From: Thalassobacillus devorans
GTDB lineage: Bacteria > Bacillota > Bacilli > Bacillales > Halobacillaceae
Assembly (NCBI RefSeq): GCF_011761345.1
Contig: NZ_JAASRY010000002.1
Location: 310,001 to 374,000, forward strand
DNA length: 64,000 nt
Reading direction: 5' to 3'
The position numbers were made by a program, and so were the translations under genes. Below are positions 26,562 to 36,285 of this stretch, piece by piece. Each line of letters starts with the position of its first letter. Within the stretch, counting starts at the first letter, position 1. Under the pieces are notes generated by a model, which worked only from the letters and a program-made list of their open reading frames with translations, searched no databases and was not told the DNA's origin.

Positions 26562-28508
26562 ATGAAAATACTAGCTGTAACTGCGTGTCCGGTCGGAATC
26601 GCTCATACGTATATGGCTGCTGAAAATTTACAAAAAGTAGGCGAAGAAATGGGCGTCGATATCAAGGTTGAGACACAGGGTTCGATTGGTGTGGAAAATG
26701 CGTTGACCGATAAAGATATTGAGGAAGCGGATGGCATCATCATTGCCAGTGACAAAGAAGTTTCCAAGGAGCGTTTCATTGGAAAAAAACTTATCGTCGT
26801 TGGAGTTCAGGAAGGTATCCGCCAGCCGAAAGAATTGATCAAGCGAATCCAGGACGGGGATGTATCCGTTTACAAGGCGGGGATGGCTTCTGTCGCAGAA
26901 GCGAAAAATCAAAAGAAAGAAAAAGAAAACCCGGTTTATCGTCACTTGATGAATGGTGTCTCTTACATGATCCCGTTCATCGTTGTAGGTGGTCTGTTGA
27001 TAGCGCTCGCATTAGCGCTTGGAGGCGAGCAGACACCTGGTGGCATCGTCATTCCGGAAGATTCTTTCTGGAAACAGATTGAAGCATTGGGCGGCGCATC
27101 ATTCACGTTCATGGTACCGATTTTAGCAGGGTTCATTGCTGTCAGTATCGCGGACCGTCCAGGTTTAGCACCTGGTATCATCGGTGGTTATATTGCTGCC
27201 AACGGAAGTTTTTACGGAAGTGAAGCAGGAGCTGGATTCATCGGTGGTATCATAGCTGGTTTCCTTGCAGGTTATGTTGTATTGGCTATCAAGAAACTTA
27301 AAGTACCACAGGCTATCCAGCCGGTCATGCCGATTATTTTTATTCCGATCATCGGTTCGTTGGTTGTCGGTTTATTGTTCATCTTCGTCATTGGTGCACC
27401 GGTAGCAAGTGTGTTCGAAGGACTTACCGGATGGCTCGAAGGTATGCAGGGCACAAGTTCAATCGTGCTGGCAATGATTCTTGGAGCTATGATCGCGGTC
27501 GATATGGGTGGTCCGTTTAATAAGGTTGCCTTTTTATTCGGGGCTGCCATGATTGGTGAAGGAAACTATGAAATCATGGGACCGATCGCTGCCGCTATCG
27601 CTATCCCGCCGATTGGCATGGGGCTTGCGACTTTTATCAACAAAAAGAAATACCAGCAGTCAGAGCGTGAAACAGGTAAAGCATCGTTTACGATGGGATT
27701 ATTCGGAATCACAGAAGGTGCGATTCCTTTCGCGGCACAAGATCCGCTTCGTGTCATTCCGAGTATCATCGTCGGTTCGATGACCGGGTCTGTTATCGCG
27801 ATGATGAGTAACGTTGGGGACCGTGTCGCCCACGGCGGTCCGATTGTGGCTGTGCTCGGTGCAGTAGATAACGTATTGATGTTTTTTATTGCAATCGCAG
27901 TTGGTGTAGTTGTCACCGCATTCCTCGTTAACTTTCTAAAAAAGGATGTTGCAGTAGCAGGAGTACTAGCAGGAGAAGCAGAGGTTGCCGATCAGCCTGC
28001 GGAAGAGACTACTGAGACAGAACCAGAGCCGGTGGAACAGCCAAAAGAAATCAATAAATTGACGGATATTACCACGCCTGAATTGATCAATATTGATTTG
28101 GAAGGCTCTTCACGGGATGATGTGATTGATGAATTGATTCAGACATTAGATACAGAAGGTGTCCTTGATTCCAAAACGGAATTCAAACAAGCAATTTTGA
28201 ACCGCGAGCAGGAAAGCAGCACAGGACTGGGCATGAACATCGCCATTCCCCATGGAAAGTCTTCCGCTGTTAAAACGCCGGCCGTCGTGTTTGGCATTAA
28301 GCGTGACGGTGTCGACTGGAACAGCATGGACGGAACCGCTGCGAAGCTCATTTTCATGATTGCTGTACCAAAGGAACGTCAGGGCGATGATCATTTGAAA
28401 ATCTTGCAGATGTTGTCTCGTCGTTTGATGGATGAGAAATTCCGCGAAGATTTATTGCATGTGAAGACTAAAGAAGAAGCGTATGGTTTGTTGGAAACGA
28501 TACGTTAA
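26562..28508 (+). CDS. PTS fructose/mannose-type EIIBCA permease (ManP-like)
   Basis: 648 residues in the order EIIB-EIIC-EIIA. EIIB phosphocysteine is Cys9 in VTACPVGIAHTYMAAENL. A linker at about 105-125 leads to an EIIC domain of about nine membrane helices. A Pro/Glu-rich linker (about 470-490) precedes an EIIA domain with phosphohistidine His564 in GMNIAIPHGKSS. The B-C-A order and length match B. subtilis ManP (mannose), whereas FruA of that species is A-B-C. The upstream ManR-like regulator supports a mannose-type system, but no mannose 6-phosphate isomerase follows, so fructose or another hexose stays possible. Confidence 0.88.
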   Translation: MKILAVTACPVGIAHTYMAAENLQKVGEEMGVDIKVETQGSIGVENALTDKDIEEADGIIIASDKEVSKERFIGKKLIVVGVQEGIRQPKELIKRIQDGDVSVYKAGMASVAEAKNQKKEKENPVYRHLMNGVSYMIPFIVVGGLLIALALALGGEQTPGGIVIPEDSFWKQIEALGGASFTFMVPILAGFIAVSIADRPGLAPGIIGGYIAANGSFYGSEAGAGFIGGIIAGFLAGYVVLAIKKLKVPQAIQPVMPIIFIPIIGSLVVGLLFIFVIGAPVASVFEGLTGWLEGMQGTSSIVLAMILGAMIAVDMGGPFNKVAFLFGAAMIGEGNYEIMGPIAAAIAIPPIGMGLATFINKKKYQQSERETGKASFTMGLFGITEGAIPFAAQDPLRVIPSIIVGSMTGSVIAMMSNVGDRVAHGGPIVAVLGAVDNVLMFFIAIAVGVVVTAFLVNFLKKDVAVAGVLAGEAEVADQPAEETTETEPEPVEQPKEINKLTDITTPELINIDLEGSSRDDVIDELIQTLDTEGVLDSKTEFKQAILNREQESSTGLGMNIAIPHGKSSAVKTPAVVFGIKRDGVDWNSMDGTAAKLIFMIAVPKERQGDDHLKILQMLSRRLMDEKFREDLLHVKTKEEAYGLLETIR

Positions 28509-28515
28509 TAAGGAA

Positions 28516-28544
28516 GCGAGCAGATTAGCGTCTGCTCGCTTTTT
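28516..28544 (+). terminator. Terminator of the PTS gene
   Basis: GCGAGCAGA / TCTGCTCGC with a 6-nt loop, then TTTTT; identical stem to 14532-14555. Confidence 0.9.
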
Positions 28545-28573
28545 ATCTGATTTGGTATAGGAGGAATTTTTAC

Positions 28574-28651
28574 ATGCTTATTTCCCGACAGGGAGGTTAC
28601 TGTAAATCGGGGAGCAGCGTCATAAATTTAAACCTCTATATACGAACATAG
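28574..28651 (+). CDS. Possible small protein (25 residues)
   Basis: An ATG lies eight bases after a perfect AGGAGGA and opens a 25-codon frame (MLISRQGGYCKSGSSVINLN...) before the sigma-54 activator gene. No homology is recognised. It could be a leader peptide, a small protein or chance; the good ribosome site is the only argument. Confidence 0.3.
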   Translation: MLISRQGGYCKSGSSVINLNLYIRT

Positions 28652-28780
28652 CTTTACTCATTTAATGTAAAGATGTAGTTATGCAAGAATCAGGGTTGAT
28701 AATATTTACCTTGTGAAGTTGGAAAACTTAATAACTTATAATTTGTTAATATAAAAGTTAAACAACTACAACAAAACTCG

Positions 28781-30610
28781 GTGGTGAAGAAAGTGGTTCA
28801 GGATTTCATGCACAAGGACAAAAAAGATTATGGGAAAGAGAATTTGCTAAGTATAAAAAAATGGATGGTTTCGCCCCAATTTATTTTTGATAATACATCC
28901 GTCCGAAAAGCTGCAAAGCTTCTTATGGATAACGAGCTGCAATTTCTCCCCATTGTAGATCAGAAATTAAAACCGACTGGATTAATATCCCCCAAAATAA
29001 TGATGGAGGCCTTACTTGATCGCCAGTCAGAAGCCTCTGTATCAAACTATGTAACTCAAGATGATTATTCTATTGTTCATATTGATGCCTCATTAATGGA
29101 TGTACTCTCCCTTAACCATAGGAACTTCGCAGTGGTTGATGATGATCGGCGTCTGATTGGTTTATTAACGACTAATCATATTTTGAAGTGTCTTCACACT
29201 TATATGAAAGATATGAATCAAAAGGAACATTCTGCAGAAATTTTAAATGAAATTTTAGAGAGTGCCTACGAAGGTGTAGCGGTAGTAGATGAACATGGCA
29301 TTGTACGGGAATTTAATGATGCTTATAGCCGCTTTACCGGAATCTCTCCTGAAAGTGCTATTGGACGCCATGTAGAAGAAGTAATCGATAATACCAAATT
29401 GCCAGATACATTGAAAACGGGGATGCCTGAGCGGGGGGTTATCCAGTATATTCAGGGGCAGGCGATGATTGTCCATCGAATCCCTATCTGGAAAAATGAT
29501 AAAGTTGTGGGTGCCATAGGGATTTTAATCTTCGAAGGAGTGACAGAAGTTTACCGCATCTACGAACGCTTGCAAGAGAATAACCGGCAAATTCAATCGC
29601 CAGTACCACAGTCCTGTACAACTAAGAGGCAGGAGAAGCATACCATGACGCTCGATCAAATCATTGGTGATAGTGAAAGTACATCTAATAGGAAGAGATT
29701 GGCCAGGAAAGTAGCTAAAACTGATGCCACTGTATTAATTACCGGAGAAAGCGGGACAGGAAAGGAAATGTACGCGAGAGGAATACATCATTTAAGTGCT
29801 TGTTCATCTGGACCGTTTATTAGTGTGAATTGTGGCGCCATACCTGAGCATTTATTTGAGTCCGAATTATTTGGTTATGAGGAAGGTGCATTTACTGGAG
29901 CAAGGAAAGGCGGGAAACCAGGAAAGTTTGAATTAGCTGAGAATGGGACGATATTTTTAGATGAAATTGGTGAAATGCCATTAATGATGCAGGCTAAATT
30001 ATTGCGGGTTCTGCAGGAGAAAAGGGTGGATCGTGTTGGAGGTGCCCATGAATATGAGATTAACGCTAGAATAATAGCTGCAACAAACCGAAACCTCCAG
30101 AAAATGGTGGAAGCGGGCGACTTTCGTGAGGATCTCTATTATCGTCTCAATATTATTGAGATCCCAATCCCTCCACTACGCGATCGAACAGAAGATATTC
30201 CTAAGTTAGTATCCTACTATATTAATAGCTTATGTAAGAGGTATCAACAGCCCAAAAAAGTCATGACTTCAGAAGCGTTGGCTTTGTTTATGAAATACAC
30301 TTGGCCAGGGAATATCAGAGAGCTGATCAATACTCTTGAAAAACTAATCGTTCTGGTGGATGACAGTATAATAGGTGTACATCATTTGCCTGTGGATATT
30401 ATGGGCAAGGAAAAACCAGAAGAATTACCCGATAATTCCATCACCTTAATCCATCAGGCAAAAACAATCGGGGATGAAAAAGAAAGAGAGCTAATTTGCG
30501 ATGCATTGAGAAATACAGGTGGAAATAAATCGAAGGCAGCAGAGCAATTAGGAATTCATCGAACAACCTTGTATCAAAAGATAAAAAAGTATCAAATAAA
30601 CAAACTGTAG
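28781..30610 (+). CDS. Sigma-54-dependent transcriptional activator with CBS and PAS sensor domains
   Basis: 609 residues; GTG start uncertain (GTGs at 28781, 28784 and 28793 are all in frame). Two CBS motifs (about 25-135) may sense a nucleotide or cofactor, then a PAS domain (about 150-260, [18 protein letters not shown]). The AAA+ domain has Walker A GESGTGKE (about 322), the sigma-54 loop GAFTGA (about 369-374), Walker [11 protein letters not shown], and R-finger motifs. A Fis-type HTH ([21 protein letters not shown]) ends the protein. CBS-PAS-AAA-Fis regulators are known in Firmicutes (e.g. PrdR). A consensus -24/-12 promoter lies immediately downstream, so it almost certainly activates the next operon. 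Confidence 0.95.
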   Translation: MVKKVVQDFMHKDKKDYGKENLLSIKKWMVSPQFIFDNTSVRKAAKLLMDNELQFLPIVDQKLKPTGLISPKIMMEALLDRQSEASVSNYVTQDDYSIVHIDASLMDVLSLNHRNFAVVDDDRRLIGLLTTNHILKCLHTYMKDMNQKEHSAEILNEILESAYEGVAVVDEHGIVREFNDAYSRFTGISPESAIGRHVEEVIDNTKLPDTLKTGMPERGVIQYIQGQAMIVHRIPIWKNDKVVGAIGILIFEGVTEVYRIYERLQENNRQIQSPVPQSCTTKRQEKHTMTLDQIIGDSESTSNRKRLARKVAKTDATVLITGESGTGKEMYARGIHHLSACSSGPFISVNCGAIPEHLFESELFGYEEGAFTGARKGGKPGKFELAENGTIFLDEIGEMPLMMQAKLLRVLQEKRVDRVGGAHEYEINARIIAATNRNLQKMVEAGDFREDLYYRLNIIEIPIPPLRDRTEDIPKLVSYYINSLCKRYQQPKKVMTSEALALFMKYTWPGNIRELINTLEKLIVLVDDSIIGVHHLPVDIMGKEKPEELPDNSITLIHQAKTIGDEKERELICDALRNTGGNKSKAAEQLGIHRTTLYQKIKKYQINKL

Positions 30611-30649
30611 TGTAGATAAAACACAGCAAACTGTAGTGGTTACGCTACA
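30601..30649 (+). promoter_or_regulatory. Upstream activator sites for the sigma-54 activator
   Basis: CAAACTGTAGTG occurs at 30601-30612 and again at 30627-30638. The second forms an inverted repeat TGTAGTGGTTACGCTACA (30632-30649). These lie 40-90 bases upstream of the -24/-12 promoter, where bacterial enhancer-binding sites are expected; the first overlaps the end of the regulator gene. Confidence 0.65.
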
Positions 30650-30689
30650 TCAAAATTTCGAAATTGTCAGTATAGCAGCATTATTAACT

Positions 30690-30705
30690 TGGCACGCTTT
30701 TTGCA
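30690..30705 (+). promoter_or_regulatory. Sigma-54 (-24/-12) promoter
   Basis: TGGCAC-N5-TTGCA is an exact match to the RpoN consensus, 39 bases before the alcohol dehydrogenase start codon. Confidence 0.92.
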
Positions 30706-30743
30706 TTAGTAAGGATGAAGACTAAAAAAAGGGTGTGAGTTAA

Positions 30744-31940
30744 ATGGAGGATTATGCTGTCTTTCGAATGCCAAGTACCATTAATTATGGGCGCAATTCG
30801 TTTGAAGCACTGGGAAAAGAAGCAGCTGAAAGAGGAAATAAGGCACTTATAGTTAGTGATAAAATCATGGAAAAGTTAGGTTACATTAGTGAAGGACGTG
30901 ATTACCTAACTCAGGCAGGAATTGAAAGCGCTGTCTACTTAGGGGTTGAGTCAGAACCGACAGATATTTATGTTCAAGAGGCTCTGGAATTGTTCGAAAA
31001 GGAAAAATGTGATGTTGTGATTTCAATTGGTGGTGGAAGCTGTATTGATACTGCCAAGGCAATTGCTATATTAGTAACTAACGGAGGTTATATAGGGGAC
31101 TATATGGGCGGTAATAAAATAGCGGACAAAAAACCGGTTCCTCATATTGCTCTTCCGACAACGGCGGGTACAGGGTCGGAAGCAACAGATGTTACCATCA
31201 TTACCAACACGAGCAATGATGTGAAGATGATGATTAAGCAGCCAGCATTTATGCCGGATGTCGCTATTGTTGATCCGTTACTGACAATTTCGTCGCCACA
31301 GCACGTAACAGCAGCAACTGGAATTGATGCTCTTAGTCATGCGGTTGAGGCTTTTATTTCAAAACGGTCCCATCCAATGACTGATTCGATGGCGCTTTCT
31401 GCAATGAAGTTAATTGTAGAAAACATTAATACTGCATATCAAAACGGAGAAAACCTGGAGGCAAGAGAATGTATGGCGTTAGGGTCCTTGCAGGCAGGCA
31501 TTGCTTTTTCCAACTCGTCTGTTTGTTTAGTGCACGGCATGTCACGCCCAATCGGCGCTTTGTTCCATGTTCCACATGGGTATTCAAATGCGATGCTGCT
31601 ACCGGCCATACTGGAGTACAGCAGAGAATATGCTGTAAAACGTCTTGCTGATTTGGGAAGGATTTTCTCTCCTGAATCAGATGACCTGTCGGATGAGGTA
31701 GCTGCGGATTTAGCTGTTAACTCAGTGAAAAAGTTATGTATGGATTTAAAGATCCCTAACTTAAGTGGCTGGGGTATTAATAAGGAACAATTTGAAACCG
31801 CTATCAACAAGATGGCTTCTGATGCATTAGCTAGTGGCAGCCCAGCCAATAACCCAAGAGTACCAACCCAATCAGAAATCGAAGAACTATATAACGCTTG
31901 CTATGAGTATAATTTCTCTGCAGAAAGCAACGTAGGCTAA
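30744..31940 (+). CDS. Iron-containing alcohol dehydrogenase (group III)
   Basis: 398 residues. The NAD(P)-binding motif is SIGGGSCIDTAKAIA, followed by PTTAGTGSEAT. Metal ligands are seen in VDPLLTISSPQHVTAATGIDALSHAVEAF (Asp and first His) and CLVHGMSRPIGALFHVPHGYSNAM (later His residues). Relatives include 1,3-propanediol, lactaldehyde, 4-hydroxybutyrate and L-threonine dehydrogenases; substrate cannot be read from sequence. As first gene behind the sigma-54 promoter, with a GntP-type permease and an MmsA-type dehydrogenase following, it most likely oxidises a hydroxy acid to a semialdehyde. That role is inference. Confidence 0.9.
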   Translation: MEDYAVFRMPSTINYGRNSFEALGKEAAERGNKALIVSDKIMEKLGYISEGRDYLTQAGIESAVYLGVESEPTDIYVQEALELFEKEKCDVVISIGGGSCIDTAKAIAILVTNGGYIGDYMGGNKIADKKPVPHIALPTTAGTGSEATDVTIITNTSNDVKMMIKQPAFMPDVAIVDPLLTISSPQHVTAATGIDALSHAVEAFISKRSHPMTDSMALSAMKLIVENINTAYQNGENLEARECMALGSLQAGIAFSNSSVCLVHGMSRPIGALFHVPHGYSNAMLLPAILEYSREYAVKRLADLGRIFSPESDDLSDEVAADLAVNSVKKLCMDLKIPNLSGWGINKEQFETAINKMASDALASGSPANNPRVPTQSEIEELYNACYEYNFSAESNVG

Positions 31941-31962
31941 CCGGATATAGGAGGAGGGAGAC

Positions 31963-33324
31963 ATGGACGTAATCGGTTTACTTGGGCTAATTGCATCGCT
32001 TGCATTATTGATCTACCTTACGATGAAAGGCGTCAACATCATTATTGCCGCCCTAATCAGTTCTGTTTTAATAGCGGTTACCGGTGGACTGGATTTAGAA
32101 ACCGCACTTAAAGAGGACTATATGAATGGATTTACTGGTTATTTCGCAGCCTGGTTTTTAGTATTTTTACTGGGTGCAATTTTTGGAAAGATCATGCAGG
32201 AAACAAAGTCCGCAGAAAGCATTGCGCAATGGATAAAAAATACCTTCGGGGCTAAACGCGCAGTATTCGCTGTGGTGGCAGCAGCGGCTATTATGACCTA
32301 TGGCGGTGTCAGTTTGTTTGTTGTAGGTTTTGCGGTCTACCCGATAGCTGTTTCATTATTCCGTGCAGCTAATCTGCCGCATCGCTTCATTCCTGCTGCA
32401 TTAGTTTTCGGTTCGATCTCCTTTACGATGACTGCACCAGGTTCGCCAGAAATTCAAAATATCATACCGACAGAGTTTTTTGAGACAACACCCACTGCTG
32501 GCGGGTTTATCGGTGTTTTAAGTGCATTGCTTGTCATGGTAAGTGGAGGTTTGTGGCTTGGAAGGATGGTAAGGAAAGCCTCAGCTAATGGGGAATCTTT
32601 CATGCTTCCATCTGCTTCTGCAGCAGCAATAAATGAAACAGCTTCTGCCGTGGAGGCGGGAGAGTTGGAAAGTGACTATCAATCAGAACCAGAAAAAACT
32701 AATGGATTACCGAATGTAATCGTTGCTGTTTTACCGCTTGTATTAGTCATCGTACTTTTAAATGTACTCGGACAATTCATGAATCCTACTACAGCCTTGT
32801 TAATTGCTTTGACTACAGGTATTGCCCTGGCTTGTGTATCTATGTATCGCTTTTTGACCGAGTTTTGGGGATCACTTGCTATCGGAACACAAAATGCATT
32901 AGTGGCACTTGCCAATACTTGTGCTGTTGTCGGTTTTGGAAGTGTCGCTGCACAAGTATCAGCTTTTGATAGTGTAGTGGATGGACTGGTCAACATGCCT
33001 GGGCCGCCATTGCTCGGACTGGCTGTAGGGGTGACAGTAGTTTGTGGGATAACTGGATCAGCCTCTGGTGGATTAGGAATCGCTTTGCCGATCCTTGCCC
33101 CAATCTATATGAGTCAGGGGCTGGACCCCGGTGCCATGCACCGAGTATCAGCACTGGCGTCAGGGGGGATTGATTCATTGCCTCATAACGGTTATGTAGT
33201 AACTACTGTACGGGCGATTTGTGGAGAAACTCATAAAAGAGCCTATAAACCTATCTTTATGTTAAGTGTAGTTGTTCCATTAATTGTCATGTTCTTTGCA
33301 GTATTCTTGTATTCTATTTTTTAA
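31963..33324 (+). CDS. GntP-family organic acid permease
   Basis: 453 residues, about 12-13 membrane helices. N-terminal MDVIGLLGLIASLALLIYLTMKGVNIIIAAL and internal SGNSGGLGIALP-like block (ITGSASGGLGIALPILAPIY) fit the GntP family, which carries gluconate, glycerate and 3- or 4-hydroxybutyrate-type hydroxy acids with H+. FGSISFTMTAPGSPEIQN and SGGIDSLPHNGYVVTTV are further family blocks. SD ATAGGAGGAGGGAGAC. It lies 22 bases after the dehydrogenase gene in one operon, so it likely imports the dehydrogenase substrate. Confidence 0.88.
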   Translation: MDVIGLLGLIASLALLIYLTMKGVNIIIAALISSVLIAVTGGLDLETALKEDYMNGFTGYFAAWFLVFLLGAIFGKIMQETKSAESIAQWIKNTFGAKRAVFAVVAAAAIMTYGGVSLFVVGFAVYPIAVSLFRAANLPHRFIPAALVFGSISFTMTAPGSPEIQNIIPTEFFETTPTAGGFIGVLSALLVMVSGGLWLGRMVRKASANGESFMLPSASAAAINETASAVEAGELESDYQSEPEKTNGLPNVIVAVLPLVLVIVLLNVLGQFMNPTTALLIALTTGIALACVSMYRFLTEFWGSLAIGTQNALVALANTCAVVGFGSVAAQVSAFDSVVDGLVNMPGPPLLGLAVGVTVVCGITGSASGGLGIALPILAPIYMSQGLDPGAMHRVSALASGGIDSLPHNGYVVTTVRAICGETHKRAYKPIFMLSVVVPLIVMFFAVFLYSIF

Positions 33325-33348
33325 AAACATTTTAGGAGGAATTTTATT

Positions 33349-34809
33349 ATGACACAAACACAAGTAAAAACACTTCAAAACTATATCGGCGGCGAATGGG
33401 TAGACGCGAAATCTGATCAAACAGAACCTGTTTACAATCCAGCAACAGGAGAAGTCATTGCCCATGTTCCCATTTCTTCTGTTAATGATGTGGAGGATGC
33501 AGTGAAAATCGCTGATGAAGCTTTTCAAGAATGGAAGGAAGTACCCGTTCCTAAACGGGCACGCATTATGTTCAAGTTTCAACAGTTACTTGTTGATAAT
33601 TGGGATGAGCTGGCGAAAATCGTAACAATTGAAAATGGAAAAAGCTTCAAAGAAGCTTATGGAGAAGTTCAGCGTGGAATTGAAAATGTTGAATTCGCTG
33701 CTGGTGCTCCATCCTTGATGATGGGAGAACAACTTCCATCGATTGCAGCAGGCCTTGAGTCAGGGGTATACCGTTATCCAATCGGAGTAATCGGTGGAAT
33801 CACACCATTCAACTTCCCGATGATGGTACCTGCCTGGATGTTCCCAATGGCGATTGTTACTGGTAATACATTCGTGCTGAAACCGTCCGAGCGCACGCCA
33901 CTCCTTGCCAATCGTCTCGCAGAGCTCTTGGAAGAAGCGGGACTGCCAAAAGGTGTGTTCAATATTGTACATGGAGCCCATGATGTGGTTAATGGACTGC
34001 TTGACCATAAAGATATTGCAGCAATTTCATTTGTCGGATCTCAGCCCGTTGCAGAATATGTATACAAACGCGGCACAGAAAACTTAAAGCGCGTACAGGC
34101 GCTTGCGGGAGCTAAAAACCACTCTATTGTCTTGAAGGATGCGAATATCGATAATGCCACTACCCAAATCCTGAACGCTGCTTTCGGGTCTGCGGGTGAA
34201 CGATGCATGGCAGCATCAGTGGTAGCGGTTGAAGATTCGGTTGCCGATGAGTTCATTGAGCTGCTAACTGATAAAGCTAATGAAATAACCATCGGAAACG
34301 GTTTGGATGAAGGAGTCTTCCTCGGACCAGTAATCAGGGAAAACCATAAGGAACGTACCCTTAACTATATTGAAGCTGGTGAGAAAGAAGGAGCCAAACT
34401 CGTTCGTGATGGCCGTAATGATGAAGATACTAAAAGAGAAGGCTATTTTGTAGGGCCAACCATTTTTGACAGCGTAACGACAGAGATGAAAATCTGGCAG
34501 GATGAAATCTTTGCTCCAGTATTGTCCATTGCCCGCGTAAAAGACCTAAATGAAGCCGTGTCACTGACCAACCAATCCCGCTTCGCCAATGGTGCTTGTA
34601 TCTTTACAAGAGATGGAGGAAGTGTACGTCAATTCCGCGAAACAATCGATGCAGGTATGCTTGGTGTCAACATCGGTGTGCCAGCTCCAATGGCTTTCTT
34701 TCCATTCTCCGGCTGGAAAGACTCTTTCTACGGCGATCTTCATGCTAACGGAAAAGACGGTCTTGAATTCTATACACGCAAAAAAGTCCTGACTACCCGC
34801 TGGGTATAA
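33349..34809 (+). CDS. CoA-acylating methylmalonate/malonate-semialdehyde dehydrogenase
   Basis: 486 residues, the MmsA/IolA size and type. It converts malonate semialdehyde to acetyl-CoA + CO2 (or methylmalonate semialdehyde to propionyl-CoA) with NAD+ and CoA. Catalytic Cys286 is in [33 protein letters not shown] and [10 protein letters not shown] are the cofactor-site blocks that separate this group from other aldehyde dehydrogenases. SD TTAGGAGGAATTTTATT. No iol or valine genes surround it; the partners are an Fe-alcohol dehydrogenase and a permease, which suggests a hydroxy-acid route such as 3-hydroxypropionate. A hairpin terminator follows. Confidence 0.94.
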   Translation: MTQTQVKTLQNYIGGEWVDAKSDQTEPVYNPATGEVIAHVPISSVNDVEDAVKIADEAFQEWKEVPVPKRARIMFKFQQLLVDNWDELAKIVTIENGKSFKEAYGEVQRGIENVEFAAGAPSLMMGEQLPSIAAGLESGVYRYPIGVIGGITPFNFPMMVPAWMFPMAIVTGNTFVLKPSERTPLLANRLAELLEEAGLPKGVFNIVHGAHDVVNGLLDHKDIAAISFVGSQPVAEYVYKRGTENLKRVQALAGAKNHSIVLKDANIDNATTQILNAAFGSAGERCMAASVVAVEDSVADEFIELLTDKANEITIGNGLDEGVFLGPVIRENHKERTLNYIEAGEKEGAKLVRDGRNDEDTKREGYFVGPTIFDSVTTEMKIWQDEIFAPVLSIARVKDLNEAVSLTNQSRFANGACIFTRDGGSVRQFRETIDAGMLGVNIGVPAPMAFFPFSGWKDSFYGDLHANGKDGLEFYTRKKVLTTRWV

Positions 34810-34823
34810 AGTTAATAGTTTTT

Positions 34824-34863
34824 AAACCCCAGGTCCTCCAGAATTTGGAGGAACTGGGGTTTT
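34824..34863 (+). terminator. Terminator; copy 5 of the ACCCCNGGTCCTCCAG repeat
   Basis: AAACCCCAGGTCCTCCA pairs with TGGAGGAACTGGGGTTT around a short loop, ending in TTTTG. Confidence 0.85.
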
Positions 34864-35033
34864 GAACTTCTAGTGAGCAATACAGTTTTCTATTATTTAC
34901 TATTTAAAAAATTCTAAAAATTTTATTTATTTTCAAGAGAAGGAGTGTTATAGTATAACCATAACTTAATAAAGTCACTGGAAAAAGTAAGTTTGAATGT
35001 ATTAAAGCAAAAAAGGGAGGACAGGAGGGGACA

Positions 35034-36233
35034 ATGAAAAAAACTGGCGGCTTGAAGCTGATGCAAGAAATCAATCAATATATCATTTTGAAAACTATTC
35101 GTGAACGCGGTCCTATATCAAGAAGCGAAATAGCGAAGCAGAACAAGTTAAGTCCTACGACGGTCACCTCCGCAGTAAATGAGCTGCTTGAAGAAGGGAT
35201 GGTAACAGTAGGAGGGGTAGGAGAATCGAGTGGTGGAAGAAAGCCGGTATATCTTCAATTTGCTCCCGATAGTAAATTTATACTTGGGGTTTCTATTACT
35301 AATTCTTCTATTATAATTGGAAAATTAAACATGGAAGCAGATGTGAAAGATAAAGAGGTTTATGCTGATGATTTTCAATCTCATCCGGATGTCATCGGTT
35401 ATACGCTTGACAGAATCGGTGATTATCTTGATTCGTGTGAAGATTTGTCCTTGTGCCTTGGTGTTTCGATTATCACTCCAGGAATCATAGACGCTAAAAA
35501 AGGGATCATCCGTAACAATGCTAAGATGCATCTGGAAAATATTGCGTTAAAAGAAATGGTGGAAGAGCGGTTCAGATTAAAAGCCTGGATTGATAATGAT
35601 GCTAATTCCATAGCACTTGCAGAAAACAAATACGGCCATTATGGTGCTAAAAGAAATTTGATTTATATCCAGATGGGTGACGGGATAGGTTCTGGAATTG
35701 TGATCGAGGATCAGATTTTCCGTGGGTCACACGGGGGAGCTGGGGAGTTTGGTCACATTACAATTGATAATAATGGCATTCTTTGCGAATGCGGAAACAG
35801 AGGCTGCTTAGAGAATTATGTGAACTGGCCTTCCATTCAAGAAAGTATTAAGGGTCATCTAGAGAAAGGTACACCTACCAGAATGATGGATGGTCATCAA
35901 AAACTTGAGGAAGTTTCACAAGGGGATTTTTTGAAAGCGCTTCAAGATGAGGATGAACTTGCTTTGAGTGTTATAGAAGAAACTATCGAGTATATGGCAA
36001 ATGGACTGGTAACCTTGGTCAATCTTTTCAACCCAGAAGTAATTTTAATCGGCTGGGGTCCAATCACTAGTGATTCTTATTTTATCAATAGACTTCGTGA
36101 AAAAGTGAAGGAGCTTGCATTTGATATCTTCATCGATGGTCTGGAAATACAAGCGACCACTCTGGGAGGTGATTTCCAATTAAAAGGTGCAGCATCTGTA
36201 GCTTTGGAGGAGATTTTTGAAGTTCCGTTGTAA
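35034..36233 (+). CDS. ROK-family transcriptional repressor (XylR/NagC type)
   Basis: 399 residues; ATG behind GGGAGGACAGGAGGGGACA. N-terminal winged HTH (about 12-70; GPISRSEIAKQNKLSPTTVTSAVNELLEEG) is fused to a ROK sugar-kinase-like domain. The zinc motif CECGNRGCLE follows GAGEFGHIT, as in NagC/XylR. The ATP site ends in ILIGWGP rather than the kinase-type GGG, in line with a ligand-sensing repressor and not an active kinase. It is the first gene before a sugar ABC importer and oxidoreductase cluster, 52 bases apart, and probably represses it. Confidence 0.9.
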   Translation: MKKTGGLKLMQEINQYIILKTIRERGPISRSEIAKQNKLSPTTVTSAVNELLEEGMVTVGGVGESSGGRKPVYLQFAPDSKFILGVSITNSSIIIGKLNMEADVKDKEVYADDFQSHPDVIGYTLDRIGDYLDSCEDLSLCLGVSIITPGIIDAKKGIIRNNAKMHLENIALKEMVEERFRLKAWIDNDANSIALAENKYGHYGAKRNLIYIQMGDGIGSGIVIEDQIFRGSHGGAGEFGHITIDNNGILCECGNRGCLENYVNWPSIQESIKGHLEKGTPTRMMDGHQKLEEVSQGDFLKALQDEDELALSVIEETIEYMANGLVTLVNLFNPEVILIGWGPITSDSYFINRLREKVKELAFDIFIDGLEIQATTLGGDFQLKGAASVALEEIFEVPL

Positions 36234-36285
36234 GCGCATACATTTCAAGGGGTTAATGATTAAATTATAAAGGAGATGGCAAAAG

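Noticed and set aside
30744-31940. Iron alcohol dehydrogenase as the glycerol/1,3-propanediol partner of dhaKLM
   Set aside because: It lies 8 kb away behind its own sigma-54 promoter, in an operon with a permease and MmsA; only the family allows it, not the context.
35034-36233. ROK protein considered an active sugar kinase
   Set aside because: It has an N-terminal winged HTH and an altered phosphate-loop end (GWGP), so a repressor is more likely; the true kinase is at 43.2 kb.
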